Of a stretch of DNA of 39,333 nucleotides, positions 14,187 to 23,162 are shown piece after piece (position 1 is the stretch's first letter; the number at the start of each line of letters is the position of its first letter). The stretch lies in IMG/VR virus record IMGVR_UViG_3300044977_000035, positions 1 through 39,333 of that record, one strand, 5' to 3'. The translations under genes and the position numbers were made by a program. The notes beneath the pieces are model-generated. The model saw only the letters and a list, made by a program, of their open reading frames with translations, was not told the origin of the DNA and ran no database searches. The DNA comes from a virus.

Positions 14187-15912
14187 ATTCGAAATCAACA
14201 TCCCGATTGTGCATGGCGAAGGCGTCGGTGTGCCCATCGGCCAGATCCAGAACGCGATTAACATCATCTGCCAACAGATGCAGACTGACCTCAACCTGAT
14301 CGCGTCGGGCGGCTTCCCTCTCACGGATGTGGATATCACCGGCGGCACGATCACGGGCGTTACGATCAGCAACAGCACGGGTGTCACGCAATCGACGAAC
14401 GACAATTCGACGCTGCTGGCCACTGACCAGTTCGTCAACCAGCAGATTATCCGCTCGACGACGACGGTTCCGCTCACGGTTACCGGCGGCGTGTACAACC
14501 AGGCGACGCTTGGCACGGGTTTCCAGCCCGTCGTTTTCGCCACGGCGGGCGTAGTCACCGGCATCCTGACGATTGCGGTTCCGGGTACCGGCTACGCCGT
14601 GGGCGACCTTGTCACGCTGGCCGGCGGCAACGTCGATGCGACGCTTCGCATTACAGCCATCGGCGCAGGCGGTAGCGTCACGACCGCATCGATTCTTTAC
14701 GGCGGCACGGGCTACACGACTGGCGCCCAGCTCACGGGTACACCAATTCCTCCGGGCGACCGCAATGTCATCCTCACGGGCGTCCTGACGAGTAACGTCA
14801 CGTTCATCATTTCGGCGGGCACGTTCGATACTGCCTCGCGCCGGCCGTCTTTCGTCAACAACACGACAGGCGCATTCAGCATTACGGTATTCCTGAGTAA
14901 CGGCGCGGGCGGCACGACCGGCACCGGCTACGTGCTGCCACAAGGCACGAACAACTCAACCTCCGTCCTGCTGCAAACGGATGGCGAGACAGGTGTCTGG
15001 CCTATCGATACGCCCTTGGGCATTGGAGCCGTAGCGGCGAGCGGCGGGACGATGACTGGCGGTACGATCAACAACACGACCATCGGCGCGACCATTCCGA
15101 GCACCGGAGCGTTCACCACGTTGACCGCTACGACTCCCGTCGCTGTATCGAGCGGCGGGACCGGGCGCGCGACGCTGCTCGCGCATGGCGTCCTGGTGGG
15201 GGAAGGGACCGGAGGTATTAACCAGCTCGCAGTCGGTAACACAGGCCAGATGCTGCTGGGCTCGTCCGGCGCCGATCCGGGGTTCGGGAACAACCCGACG
15301 ATCACTGGCGGCACGATTGACAATGCAGTAATCGGCGGCACGACGCCTGCTGCGGCCACCGTGACAACCCTGAACGTGACGACTTCCGGCACGTTTGCCG
15401 CGATCAACAATACGCCGATCGGACCAACGACTCCGAGCACGGGCGCGTTCACCACGCTCAGCAGCACCGGCAACTTCACCCCGAGCCAGACGAATGGCAT
15501 CGTAGGCACGACCACGAATAACAACGCCAACGCGGGCAGCGTGGGCGAGTATGTTCCGAACACCGGCACCGCAGTTTCGCTGACAACAGCAACAGCGGCA
15601 AACGTGACGAGTATCAGCCTGACAGCGGGCGATTGGGACGTGTGGGGATCAATCGAGTACGATGCGGCGGGTAGCACTACGATTTCGCAGTCTGTCGGAG
15701 GAATCAATACGGCTTCGGCCACGCTACCGGCTTCGCCATTCAAGACAATAACGACTTACGCCCTGGCTGCAGGCGGTACTATCGCCGGTCCGGTACCGCA
15801 GCAGAGACTAATTCTAGCTTCGACTACTACTGTCTTTCTAGTCGGGTTTTGCGCCTTTGCAACCGGTACGCTAACGGCGACTGGCGTTATCCAGGCGCGG
15901 CGGATACGTTGA
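14176..15912 (+). CDS. Fibre-like protein with repeated beta segments
   Basis: 578 residues, starting MSDEFEINIPIVHGEGVGVP. Rich in Gly, Thr, Asn and Ser. Repeated units such as TIGATIPSTGAFTTLTATTP, PIGPTTPSTGAFTTLSSTGN and VIGGTTPAAATVTTLNVTTS are typical trimeric fibre shaft repeats, and the C-terminal 120 residues look like a knob domain (GDWDVWGSIEYDAAGSTTIS). Its position between portal and scaffold, far from the tail genes, is unusual for a tail fibre, so it could decorate the head or collar. Receptor binding is plausible but not shown. Confidence 0.8.
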   Translation: MSDEFEINIPIVHGEGVGVPIGQIQNAINIICQQMQTDLNLIASGGFPLTDVDITGGTITGVTISNSTGVTQSTNDNSTLLATDQFVNQQIIRSTTTVPLTVTGGVYNQATLGTGFQPVVFATAGVVTGILTIAVPGTGYAVGDLVTLAGGNVDATLRITAIGAGGSVTTASILYGGTGYTTGAQLTGTPIPPGDRNVILTGVLTSNVTFIISAGTFDTASRRPSFVNNTTGAFSITVFLSNGAGGTTGTGYVLPQGTNNSTSVLLQTDGETGVWPIDTPLGIGAVAASGGTMTGGTINNTTIGATIPSTGAFTTLTATTPVAVSSGGTGRATLLAHGVLVGEGTGGINQLAVGNTGQMLLGSSGADPGFGNNPTITGGTIDNAVIGGTTPAAATVTTLNVTTSGTFAAINNTPIGPTTPSTGAFTTLSSTGNFTPSQTNGIVGTTTNNNANAGSVGEYVPNTGTAVSLTTATAANVTSISLTAGDWDVWGSIEYDAAGSTTISQSVGGINTASATLPASPFKTITTYALAAGGTIAGPVPQQRLILASTTTVFLVGFCAFATGTLTATGVIQARRIR

Positions 15913-15964
15913 CTTTTAGTAGCAAACAGCATATAACCGGCGAAAGCCTTTTTAGGAGCGTATC

Positions 15965-16474
15965 GTGCGCAAAATCCGATTGGCCGAATTGATCGGCAAA
16001 CTGTTCTGCGGCATTCAGGGGCAGACGCCTTCCATCCCGGACAACGGCTCGATGCCCGATCAGGTGGGGCTCATCAACGCGCTGATTTCCGTGAACCCGT
16101 GGCCGGCGACCGCGTACAACGTCGCGGCGAACACCACAGCTTTCACCGCGACCCAGCAGCAGATTTTTTCCGCTGAGCAGACTTATCTGCTGATCAGCTC
16201 GCTTAGCGCAGGCGCAGCCGTTACGCTCCCGACTGTCGCCACGATGCTGACGACGATGACTCCCCAGCAGGCCGTAGTCGGATCGACTGTCGTGCTTCGC
16301 GTCCTGAACACTTCAGGCCAAACCGCAACGATCACGACGAACACCGGGTGGACGCTCAACGGCCACGTGATCATTCTTACCGCCACATACGTGGACTACG
16401 TTATGCAGATCACTGCTGTTGGCGCTACTCCGACCGCTACGCTTCAATCGGTCGGCGCAGGCGATGCTCCTTAA
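15965..16474 (+). CDS. Hypothetical virion protein, 169 residues
   Basis: GTG 15965 with TTTAGGAGCG upstream. Begins VRKIRLAELIGKLFCGIQGQ; the rest is Thr/Ala/Val-rich strands (VTLPTVATMLTTMTPQQAVV, VVLRVLNTSGQTATITTNTG), like a beta-sandwich decoration domain. Between a fibre-like gene and the scaffold it is probably a head decoration or fibre-associated protein (inference). Confidence 0.65.
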   Translation: MRKIRLAELIGKLFCGIQGQTPSIPDNGSMPDQVGLINALISVNPWPATAYNVAANTTAFTATQQQIFSAEQTYLLISSLSAGAAVTLPTVATMLTTMTPQQAVVGSTVVLRVLNTSGQTATITTNTGWTLNGHVIILTATYVDYVMQITAVGATPTATLQSVGAGDAP

Positions 16475-16483
16475 GGAATAACG

Positions 16484-17200
16484 ATGAGCAAACTTCTAAA
16501 ACGACTGCTCGGCCTTCTGTTCCCGGGGATTGACGGAGAAGCTGATGAACCTGATCTTCCTGATCCTGACGCACCTGATCCCGATCTCCCTGATGATGAC
16601 GATCTTCCTGAGCTGGACGATACTCCTGAGCCTTCGTCTCGCGCCGCGCCGCGCCGGTCTGCTGCTGACGAGCGTCTGGATCGCGTGGAAGCTGAACTCG
16701 AAACGCGCAAGCGCGCATTCGAGGCGACCCAGCGTACTCCCGCAGTAGACCCGGAGTACCAGCGCGAGGAAGAGCGGCTCCGCAACCCGGAACTGACGGA
16801 CATGGAGCGCTGGCAGATCAACGCCAACCGCACCTTGCGAGCCACGCAGCAGCAGGCACAGATGGCCTTGCAGCAGGCGCAGGACATGTCCGACCGGGCG
16901 CGCTTCGAGGCCAAGCTGAACAGCGACCCGCGCCGCGCGAAGTATGCGGAGCGCGTGGAAGCGGAAATCCAGAAGGCCCGCGCCGCCGGCAACACGCAGG
17001 CGAGCCGCGAGGATGCCTACTACTGGATGCTCGGCAAGGATATCGCTGATGGCAAGCTGAAGGCCAAGCCGAAAGCGGGCGGTGCACCCAACGTCAACCG
17101 GGGCAAACCGGCGGGCGTGCGCAGCGACGTGCAGGGACGCGGCCGGCCGCAATCGGATCGTGAGAAGCGCGCCGCGCGTCTCGCGGATATGAATATTTAA
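16484..17200 (+). CDS. Head scaffolding protein
   Basis: 238 residues directly upstream of the capsid gene. The N-terminus is strongly acidic (GEADEPDLPDPDAPDPDLPD). The middle is a long Gln/Ala/Arg coiled coil (RTLRATQQQAQMALQQAQDM), and the C-terminus is basic (GRPQSDREKRAARLADMNI). Acidic start, helical middle and basic capsid-binding tail are the usual scaffold plan. Position supports the call. Confidence 0.8.
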   Translation: MSKLLKRLLGLLFPGIDGEADEPDLPDPDAPDPDLPDDDDLPELDDTPEPSSRAAPRRSAADERLDRVEAELETRKRAFEATQRTPAVDPEYQREEERLRNPELTDMERWQINANRTLRATQQQAQMALQQAQDMSDRARFEAKLNSDPRRAKYAERVEAEIQKARAAGNTQASREDAYYWMLGKDIADGKLKAKPKAGGAPNVNRGKPAGVRSDVQGRGRPQSDREKRAARLADMNI

Positions 17201-17215
17201 CCCGCAGAGGAAACC

Positions 17216-18637
17216 ATGAAACTGCTACATAAACTGGCCCTCATGTGGGCTTCGCTGTTCCCCGGCGTTACCAACCAGTCGACGAGCTTCACGGCTGACG
17301 TCGAGGCGTACATCCAGGAAGAAGTCGAGCCGCTCGCGCGCCGCCAGCTGGTCGCGTACCAGTTCGGCAAGCCGCTGAAGCTCGACACGAATCGCGGCAC
17401 GACCTACACGGCCTCGCGCTACACGCGCCTGCCGCTGCCTTTCGCGCCGTTGCAGGAAGGCGTAGCGCCCCCCGGCGAAGCGATGACGCTGCAACAGGTC
17501 TCCGCGACCGCCCAGCAGTGGGGCGACCGCGTTATCATCACCGACGTGGCCAACCTGACCATCAAGCACCCGCTGTTCCAGCAGGCTTGCGAGCTGGTCG
17601 CGCTCCAGATGCCGGAAACGCTGGAACGCAACACGTTCAATACGCTGCTCGCCACCACACAGGTGAACTACGCCAACGGCAAGGCCAGCCGCGCCAACCT
17701 GCTCGCAACCGACGTGATGACGCCGCACGAAGTGGACCGTATCGTCGGTTCGTTCCTCACCTACGGTGTGCCGCGCTTCATGGGCGACGAGCGTGAAGAC
17801 ATGATGATCGAGGCGGGCGCGTATCGCGATCCGTCGAAGTCGCCGGCCGTCATGCAGCACTACATTGCGTTGATCCACCCGCTGTCGGCGCAGGACATGC
17901 GCGAAAACACGACCATTGCCACGGCGTGGTCGTACAGCGACATCAACCGCCTGTACAACAACGAACTCGGCCCGTTCAACGGCGCGCGCTTCGTTGAATC
18001 GAACATGATGCCGTACTGGACGGGCGCTGCGCAGATCAACGGCACGGCTTCGACCTCGGGCGGCACGCTCGCGACCAACGCCGGTTACCAGATCATTGTG
18101 ACTGCGGCGCCGGCCGCAACGTCGGTTGAGCAGATCATTTACCAGGTGTCGAACGCGATCAGCGTCACAGGCCCTACGGGATCGATCAGCGTCACGCTGC
18201 CGAACGTTCCGAACTACGTCTTCAGCGTGTATATCGGCACGAGCGCGACGCCCTCGAACCTCGCCACGGCTATCGGCTTGGGCGTGCCCGTTACCGGCCC
18301 GCTGGCTGGCCAAGCCACGCAGCTCGCGCCGAACCAGACGGTCACGCTCACCGGTATCGGCGTCGCGCAAACGCCGCCGGCCGCACCGGCAACTGGTGTC
18401 TCGGTGTTCCCGACGATCTTCATCGGTAACCACTCGTACGGTCAGGTGCTGCTCGAAAACCCCGAGTTCCATTACCTGACGGGCGCTGACAAGTCGGACC
18501 CGCTGAACCAGACCCGCGTCGTCTCGTGGAAGGTGTTCTACGGCTCGATCATTCTTAACCAGGCGTTCCTCGCCCGGACTGAGGCAGGTTCTGCATTCAC
18601 GCCGGGTTACACTGCTGGCACCGTGACAACCCCGTAA
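17216..18637 (+). CDS. Major capsid protein (HK97-fold, N4-gp56-like) with inserted domain
   Basis: 473 residues. The N-arm and core (FTADVEAYIQEEVEPLARRQ, FGKPLKLDTNRGTTYTASRY, LPLPFAPLQEGVAPPGEAMT, WGDRVIITDVANLTIKHPLF) match the N4-gp56-like capsid group. Residues about 275-398 look like an inserted beta-sandwich (VEQIIYQVSNAISV, GSISVTLPNVPNYVFSVYIG), like the insertion domains that stabilise capsids or face outward. The C-terminal core returns with IGNHSYGQVLLENPEFHYLT. It follows the scaffold by 15 bases with AGAGG as ribosome site. Confidence 0.88.
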   Translation: MKLLHKLALMWASLFPGVTNQSTSFTADVEAYIQEEVEPLARRQLVAYQFGKPLKLDTNRGTTYTASRYTRLPLPFAPLQEGVAPPGEAMTLQQVSATAQQWGDRVIITDVANLTIKHPLFQQACELVALQMPETLERNTFNTLLATTQVNYANGKASRANLLATDVMTPHEVDRIVGSFLTYGVPRFMGDEREDMMIEAGAYRDPSKSPAVMQHYIALIHPLSAQDMRENTTIATAWSYSDINRLYNNELGPFNGARFVESNMMPYWTGAAQINGTASTSGGTLATNAGYQIIVTAAPAATSVEQIIYQVSNAISVTGPTGSISVTLPNVPNYVFSVYIGTSATPSNLATAIGLGVPVTGPLAGQATQLAPNQTVTLTGIGVAQTPPAAPATGVSVFPTIFIGNHSYGQVLLENPEFHYLTGADKSDPLNQTRVVSWKVFYGSIILNQAFLARTEAGSAFTPGYTAGTVTTP

Positions 18638-18646
18638 GGAGCCTAG

Positions 18647-19156
18647 ATGCCCCCGCGCACCCCCAACAGCCCCCCGCCGCAAGGCGGTGAGGGCGAAGAC
18701 TTCCTCGAAAAGGGCGAAGAGATCATCGGCGATCCGATCGTCCCGGAAGAAACAGTCGCAGAGCTTCAGGCACGCATCCGGCGCCTCGAAGCCGCGCTCG
18801 CCCATTCCGATGAGCAGCGCGCGAAGTCGGAAGAAGACGCCTCGCGCCTCTCCGCGCAGGCCCAGTCGAGCATGTTCACGACCAACGTCACGGAGCGTTT
18901 CGCGCGCAAGTCGGACACCGGCGAGGATCTGTGGTGGTATCGTATCGACCTGGCTCCTTGTGGCGGGATCGACATTCGTGTGAACGGCGTGCAGTACGTG
19001 CACGGCGAGACGTATCTGTTCAATACGAACCTGCTGCGCAGCGTGAAAGAAATCATCTCGCGCACGTGGGGCCACGAAGCAAACATCCACGGCGAGAATG
19101 AGAACGTCTACAAACGTGCCCAGGACCGCGTATTGCGCGGCGCCGGCCGCCGATAA
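18647..19156 (+). CDS. Hypothetical head-associated protein, 169 residues
   Basis: Nine bases after the capsid stop. Residues 1-40 are Pro/Gly/Glu-rich, 38-75 form a coiled coil (VAELQARIRRLEAALAHSDE), and 80-160 a beta-rich domain with LWWYRIDLAPCGGIDIRVNG and VHGETYLFNTNLLRSVKEII. Likely a minor head or head-stabilising protein by position. Family not recognised. Confidence 0.75.
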   Translation: MPPRTPNSPPPQGGEGEDFLEKGEEIIGDPIVPEETVAELQARIRRLEAALAHSDEQRAKSEEDASRLSAQAQSSMFTTNVTERFARKSDTGEDLWWYRIDLAPCGGIDIRVNGVQYVHGETYLFNTNLLRSVKEIISRTWGHEANIHGENENVYKRAQDRVLRGAGRR

Positions 19157-19166
19157 GAGGAACAAG

Positions 19167-19553
19167 ATGGACGAACCGACCGTAGTTTCCGGCAACTTTG
19201 CTATCAACCTGCCTGCGCCGAATGGTGCAACGCTTTCGATCAGCGAGTACATCACCGTGGGCGAGTCGCTCGAGTCGCTGAACACGCGGATGGACATCGC
19301 ACGCGAAGCGCTGGAGCGCCAGCAGGCCATTCTGGAAATCCCGGAGCTGGGCAAGAAAGTCGAGATGCTGGAGAACATGCTGACCCAGCATCAGAAAGCC
19401 TACGTCGCGCTGCTGGAAAAGAAGAAGGGTGCGAAACGCCTCGCAAGCGCTGAAGAAAGCCAGCTAGCCAATCTGCCCGTCCAGATCAAGTCAATTACGA
19501 CCGAACTGGAGAAGGGCAAGGCCAAGATTGCGGAAGTGAAGAAGGCGGCGTAA
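19167..19553 (+). CDS. Coiled-coil protein before the adaptor, 128 residues
   Basis: ATG 19167 with AAGAGG upstream is preferred over an earlier in-frame ATG inside the previous gene. The first 40 residues are strand-like (VVSGNFAINLPAPNGATLSI); the rest is a Glu/Lys coiled coil (MDIAREALERQQAILEIPEL and IKSITTELEKGKAKIAEVKK). Its stop overlaps the next ATG (TAATG). Probably a minor structural protein. Confidence 0.75.
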   Translation: MDEPTVVSGNFAINLPAPNGATLSISEYITVGESLESLNTRMDIAREALERQQAILEIPELGKKVEMLENMLTQHQKAYVALLEKKKGAKRLASAEESQLANLPVQIKSITTELEKGKAKIAEVKKAA

Positions 19554-20263
19554 TGGCTTACCTCCAGGCTCAGCAGATTGTCAACCTCGCGTTGCAGATC
19601 GCGAAGTGCCCTGGCTTTACCAGCCAGGGCGGACAGTTTCTGAACATGACCCTGGAGGACTTGTGGTTGCACCGTGACCTGAAGATCAACCGGGTGACGG
19701 AGTTCATCACGGTGCAGGCCAATCTGTACGGCCCGTTTCCGCTTCCGACGAACTATCTGCGCACGTACGACCTGTTTTTCGAGCAGAACAATCTCCCGTA
19801 TTTCCTGAATCCGATCAGCACGCAGGAATACGATGCGGAGTTCAAGGATCCGTCGATTGCGAACTATCCGTACGAGTTCATGACGATCCTGTACGACGAA
19901 GACACGGCCCTTGTGCAGAACCCGCCTTCTGCCGGCCAGCTCTTCATCTACCCGCAGTCAAGCGGGCAGATCGTGCTCACGCACCGCTACATGGTCCGCC
20001 AACCGGATATCGTGGCGCCGGAAACCTCGACGGTCATCCCGTGGTTCCCGGACCAGGATTACCTGATCACGGCTACCGCTGCGCGTCTGTTCCAGATCAC
20101 GGACGACACGCGCCGCGATAAGTTCCTGGCCGATATGGAGAAGATGCTCCGTACGCACCTCATCATGGAGGGAGACGAGCAGCAGGTCGTCAAGTCGGTC
20201 AAGCTCGATCCCCGGCGCTTCCATTCGAATCGGACCTTGAAGCCAACTAAAATCACCGACTAG
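19553..20263 (+). CDS. Head-tail adaptor protein (tail tubular A-like)
   Basis: 236 residues. N-terminal helices (QAQQIVNLALQIAKCPGF, LEDLWLHRDLKINR), the PFPLPTNYLRTYDLFFEQN turn and a helical C-terminus (DTRRDKFLADMEKMLRTHLI) match adaptors of the T7 gp11 / SU10 type, which ring the portal exit and hold the tail nozzle. It is directly followed by the nozzle gene. The assignment is by pattern and order. Confidence 0.72.
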   Translation: MAYLQAQQIVNLALQIAKCPGFTSQGGQFLNMTLEDLWLHRDLKINRVTEFITVQANLYGPFPLPTNYLRTYDLFFEQNNLPYFLNPISTQEYDAEFKDPSIANYPYEFMTILYDEDTALVQNPPSAGQLFIYPQSSGQIVLTHRYMVRQPDIVAPETSTVIPWFPDQDYLITATAARLFQITDDTRRDKFLADMEKMLRTHLIMEGDEQQVVKSVKLDPRRFHSNRTLKPTKITD

Positions 20264-20271
20264 GAGGCCGT

Positions 20272-21906
20272 GTGGCAATTCGGGACGGCAAGCCGGTACG
20301 CTTCACGCCGAAAGGTCTTTGCGACGCGTTCGATTCAACGGACGCCTTCGCGGGCGCGTGCGCGCTGCTCACCAATCTCGTTTTCGATCAGGCCAACCCG
20401 GAAGTGATCGTGAGCCGCCCTGGCGTCGGCTCGCCGCAAACTTCCTTTGCCGGGTTCACGTCCCCGACTTTCGTTTCTGTGCAGATCACCATCGGCACGA
20501 TGGTGTACGGCATGGTCTCGAGCGCCCGCAATCCGGGTCAGGACGAGCCATTCGCCTATAACCTGCTAACCAGTTCGTTCATCACGATCAGCGGCGTGAC
20601 GGCGGGCAACACGCCCACGTCCCCTGCGACTTCGGGCGCGTGGACGCCGCCCACGATGGCGGTCGTGAGTACGTATATCCTCGTCACGCATCCAGGGTTC
20701 AGCGGAGTCGGCGCCAACATCTTCGGCGCGATCAACATCGCGAACCCGGCCGCGCCAGCGTGGACTGCGCAGGATCTCGCCACGAATCCGATGGGCCACG
20801 TACCGACGTCGGTTGCGAACTTCAATAATCGGGCGTACTTCGCGTACGGCGCGACGGGCAACCATCTTGCGCTGAGCGACGTGCTCGCCCCGCTCACGCG
20901 CACGAACGCCTCACAGGACCTGACGATCGGCGATACGACGCCCATCACCGCGCAATCCGGCCTACCTGTCCAGACCATCTCGTCAGGCGTGATCGGCGCA
21001 CTGGTCGTGTTCAAGGCGTTTAGCATCTGGCAGATCACGGGCGATCCGTCGATCAACAACCTGGGTGAGAACTTCATCACCTTGACCACAGGTTGCGCCG
21101 CGCCGCGCAGCATCGCGCTGACGCCATTCGGAATCGTGTTCGTGGGCGTGGATGCACCGTACGTGCTGAACTTCCTGGGCACGCTCGCACCCCTGTCGCA
21201 TACCCCCGGCGCCGATGGCCCTCCGGATGTACAGGTGCCTTTCCAGAACGCGACGACGCCCTCGCGGATCGCGGCGAGCTTCTCAGGCAACATCTATCGG
21301 GTATGCCTCGCCACGTCGATACAGGGCGTCGCGCAGACGAACGACTACTGGTACGACATCCGGCGCAAGCGCTGGAACGGGCCGCATTCGTTCTCTTACG
21401 ATTGCGCCTCGCAGTTCGGAAACGGCTTCATCCTGTCAGGCGCTGCGCACGGCGCCGCGCTCTTCGAGGGCCCAAGCCTGAATACGCCTTCGAGCGTGTA
21501 CAGCGATAATGGCACCGCGATTCAGGTGCATTTGCGTTCGTCCACGTTCCCGAAGACCCAGCAGATGGCCGAAGTGCAGGTTGTCGAATCGACAATCGAA
21601 TTTGCGGCTTCCGGCGCGTCCGTCAATTACAGCATCACCGGGCTCGATGACCAAGGTAATACGATAGACGCTACGTTCGTAGCAACGCCCGCAGCGGGCA
21701 TCACGTGGGGCGGCGGGGCGGTGTGGGGCGGCGGCGCTATCTGGACTTCGGCGCAGGCGATACCGCACGTCTACAATATCCCGTGGACAGTTCCGCTGGT
21801 GTTCCAGAAAATGGCGCTTGATGTGATGGCGCCAGCCTCCAGCGGCGTTTCGATTGGAACGTTTTTTGCCCGGTACCAGAATACCGGCTACACCAACAGG
21901 CAATGA
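20272..21906 (+). CDS. Tail nozzle-like protein (tail tubular B-like)
   Basis: 544 residues, GTG 20272 after TAGGAGG. Almost all beta strands with repeated VGV-type turns and blades, as in the beta-propeller tail nozzles of podoviruses (IRDGKPVRFTPKGLCDAFDS, WYDIRRKRWNGPHSFSYDCA, GGGAVWGGGAIWTSAQAIPH). The length and the place after the adaptor fit. It would form the tube end that contacts the cell. Confidence 0.72.
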   Translation: MAIRDGKPVRFTPKGLCDAFDSTDAFAGACALLTNLVFDQANPEVIVSRPGVGSPQTSFAGFTSPTFVSVQITIGTMVYGMVSSARNPGQDEPFAYNLLTSSFITISGVTAGNTPTSPATSGAWTPPTMAVVSTYILVTHPGFSGVGANIFGAINIANPAAPAWTAQDLATNPMGHVPTSVANFNNRAYFAYGATGNHLALSDVLAPLTRTNASQDLTIGDTTPITAQSGLPVQTISSGVIGALVVFKAFSIWQITGDPSINNLGENFITLTTGCAAPRSIALTPFGIVFVGVDAPYVLNFLGTLAPLSHTPGADGPPDVQVPFQNATTPSRIAASFSGNIYRVCLATSIQGVAQTNDYWYDIRRKRWNGPHSFSYDCASQFGNGFILSGAAHGAALFEGPSLNTPSSVYSDNGTAIQVHLRSSTFPKTQQMAEVQVVESTIEFAASGASVNYSITGLDDQGNTIDATFVATPAAGITWGGGAVWGGGAIWTSAQAIPHVYNIPWTVPLVFQKMALDVMAPASSGVSIGTFFARYQNTGYTNRQ

Positions 21907-21907
21907 C

Positions 21908-22471
21908 ATGGCAATCATCGGAACGCTACCTAACAACATCCAGGACGGGCAGGCAGTAGACGCAAGCCCGGTGATGGCGGATTTCAACTTCATCGTTACC
22001 CAGGTGAATGCGAATGCCAACCCGACTGGCACGCTTACGGCACCCTCAGGCACCACGACTGTTTTCTACCAGGCAGCGGCTCCGGCAGGCTGGACCACGA
22101 ACAGCGGTTTTACCGATCATACCCTGTGGATCAGTGCGGCGAATGGCGGCACACAGGGCGGAGCGATAGCGTACAGCAACATGTTTTCCAACGCGTGGAC
22201 GAGCGGCGGCCATGCGCTCACCACGGCGGAACTCGCGGTGCACAACCACGGCGTGACTGATCCGCAGCATTTGCATGTGGTCGCGGCAGGCTCAGCGCTG
22301 GTGTCGCTCGCGACGGGCGGCGTGCAGTTCGATGTGATCAGCGGGAGCCAGAACACCGCGTCGGCTTCTACCGGAATCAGCATCCAGAACGCAGGTAGCG
22401 GAAATGCCCACTCGCACGTCACGCAGTTTAACGCCCAGTACGCGGCCATGATCATGGCGACGAAATCATGA
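21908..22471 (+). CDS. Tail collar/fibre protein with HxH metal-binding motifs
   Basis: 187 residues from ATG 21908. The start MAIIGTLPNNIQDGQAVDAS is common in short podovirus tail proteins. LAVHNHGVTDPQHLHVVAAG and NAHSHVTQF supply histidines like the metal sites of T4 gp12-type collar domains, and the C-terminal AAMIMATKS fits the closing strand of that fold. Likely a short tail fibre or collar. Its stop overlaps the next start (ATGA). Confidence 0.75.
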   Translation: MAIIGTLPNNIQDGQAVDASPVMADFNFIVTQVNANANPTGTLTAPSGTTTVFYQAAAPAGWTTNSGFTDHTLWISAANGGTQGGAIAYSNMFSNAWTSGGHALTTAELAVHNHGVTDPQHLHVVAAGSALVSLATGGVQFDVISGSQNTASASTGISIQNAGSGNAHSHVTQFNAQYAAMIMATKS

Positions 22472-22788
22472 AGGGTCCTATCTGCCCGCTTATCCGCAAG
22501 AAGTGTATCGAGCACGACTGCCGCTTCTGGACGCACGTCACCGGCAAGCATCCGCAAAGCGGCGCGCCGCTCGATCACTTCGACTGCGCGGTAGTGTGGC
22601 TCCCTGTCCTGCTGGTCGATACCGCGCGGCATACGGTCGGCGTGCAGGCCGCAGTAGAATCAATGCGCAATGAAGTCATACAGCGTCAAGACCAACTTAA
22701 CACCGCCGTGGCTCTCGGGCAGCGCGAAGCGGCAAAGCGAATCGGGGATGAACAATGGGCGACAGAACGCTTACCGAAGGCGACGTAA
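22468..22788 (+). CDS. Conserved cysteine-containing phage protein, 106 residues
   Basis: ATGA overlap with the collar gene. CPLIRKKCIEHDCRFWTHV plus a later DHFDC gives four cysteines that could bind zinc or an iron-sulphur cluster; a long helix follows (VQAAVESMRNEVIQRQDQLN). From memory, proteins of this type sit near tail and lysis genes in many phages, with no assigned function. Confidence 0.75.
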   Translation: MKGPICPLIRKKCIEHDCRFWTHVTGKHPQSGAPLDHFDCAVVWLPVLLVDTARHTVGVQAAVESMRNEVIQRQDQLNTAVALGQREAAKRIGDEQWATERLPKAT

Positions 22789-22946
22789 AAGCGATTGTTG
22801 ACGAACTGGAAAAGCGCGCAACACAGCGTTTTCAGGTCAACGTAGGGCGCGGGGTGCTGGGCCTCGCCTGGAAAGCGGCACTCTATCTCACGATCTGGCT
22901 GGCGGCCTATGGCGCGGCCGGAGGGTTCAAGAAGTTCTTTAACTAG
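22755..22946 (+). CDS. Small membrane protein in the lysis region, 63 residues
   Basis: ATG 22755 lies inside the end of the previous gene. An amphipathic N-terminal helix (VKAIVDELEKRATQRFQV), then one membrane segment (GVLGLAWKAALYLTIWLAAY) and a short basic tail (FKKFF). Its place before the endolysin suggests a holin accessory or spanin-like role, but no spanin motif is seen. Confidence 0.7.
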   Translation: MGDRTLTEGDVKAIVDELEKRATQRFQVNVGRGVLGLAWKAALYLTIWLAAYGAAGGFKKFFN

Positions 22947-22955
22947 GAGTAGACC

Positions 22956-23162
22956 ATGTTCGCAGCACTCGAAGCAGAATTCAATTCCATCATCAACGAT
23001 GTGAAGTCGGTTCCGGAGAAGCTGGAAGCGCTTGTCGGCCTGCACACGAAGTCGCAAGCCGTCGAAGCACTGGCCGCGCCGATGACGACGGTCATCGAAG
23101 ACGCGAGCAAGACAACGGAAGTCAAGGTCACGGAAATCCTGACGATGGTGGGCAAGCTGTGA
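22956..23162 (+). CDS. Small helical protein, 68 residues
   Basis: ATG 22956 with ACTAGGAG upstream. Begins MFAALEAEFNSIINDVKSVP; helical throughout with no membrane segment. Its stop overlaps the endolysin GTG (GTGA). Function unknown; possibly a lysis accessory. Confidence 0.7.
   Translation: MFAALEAEFNSIINDVKSVPEKLEALVGLHTKSQAVEALAAPMTTVIEDASKTTEVKVTEILTMVGKL

Noticed and set aside
17225-19378. 717-residue open frame antisense to the capsid and head genes
   Set aside because: It mirrors well-supported plus genes, is Arg/His/Asp-rich without any domain, has no ribosome site or promoter, and comes from third-position GC bias.
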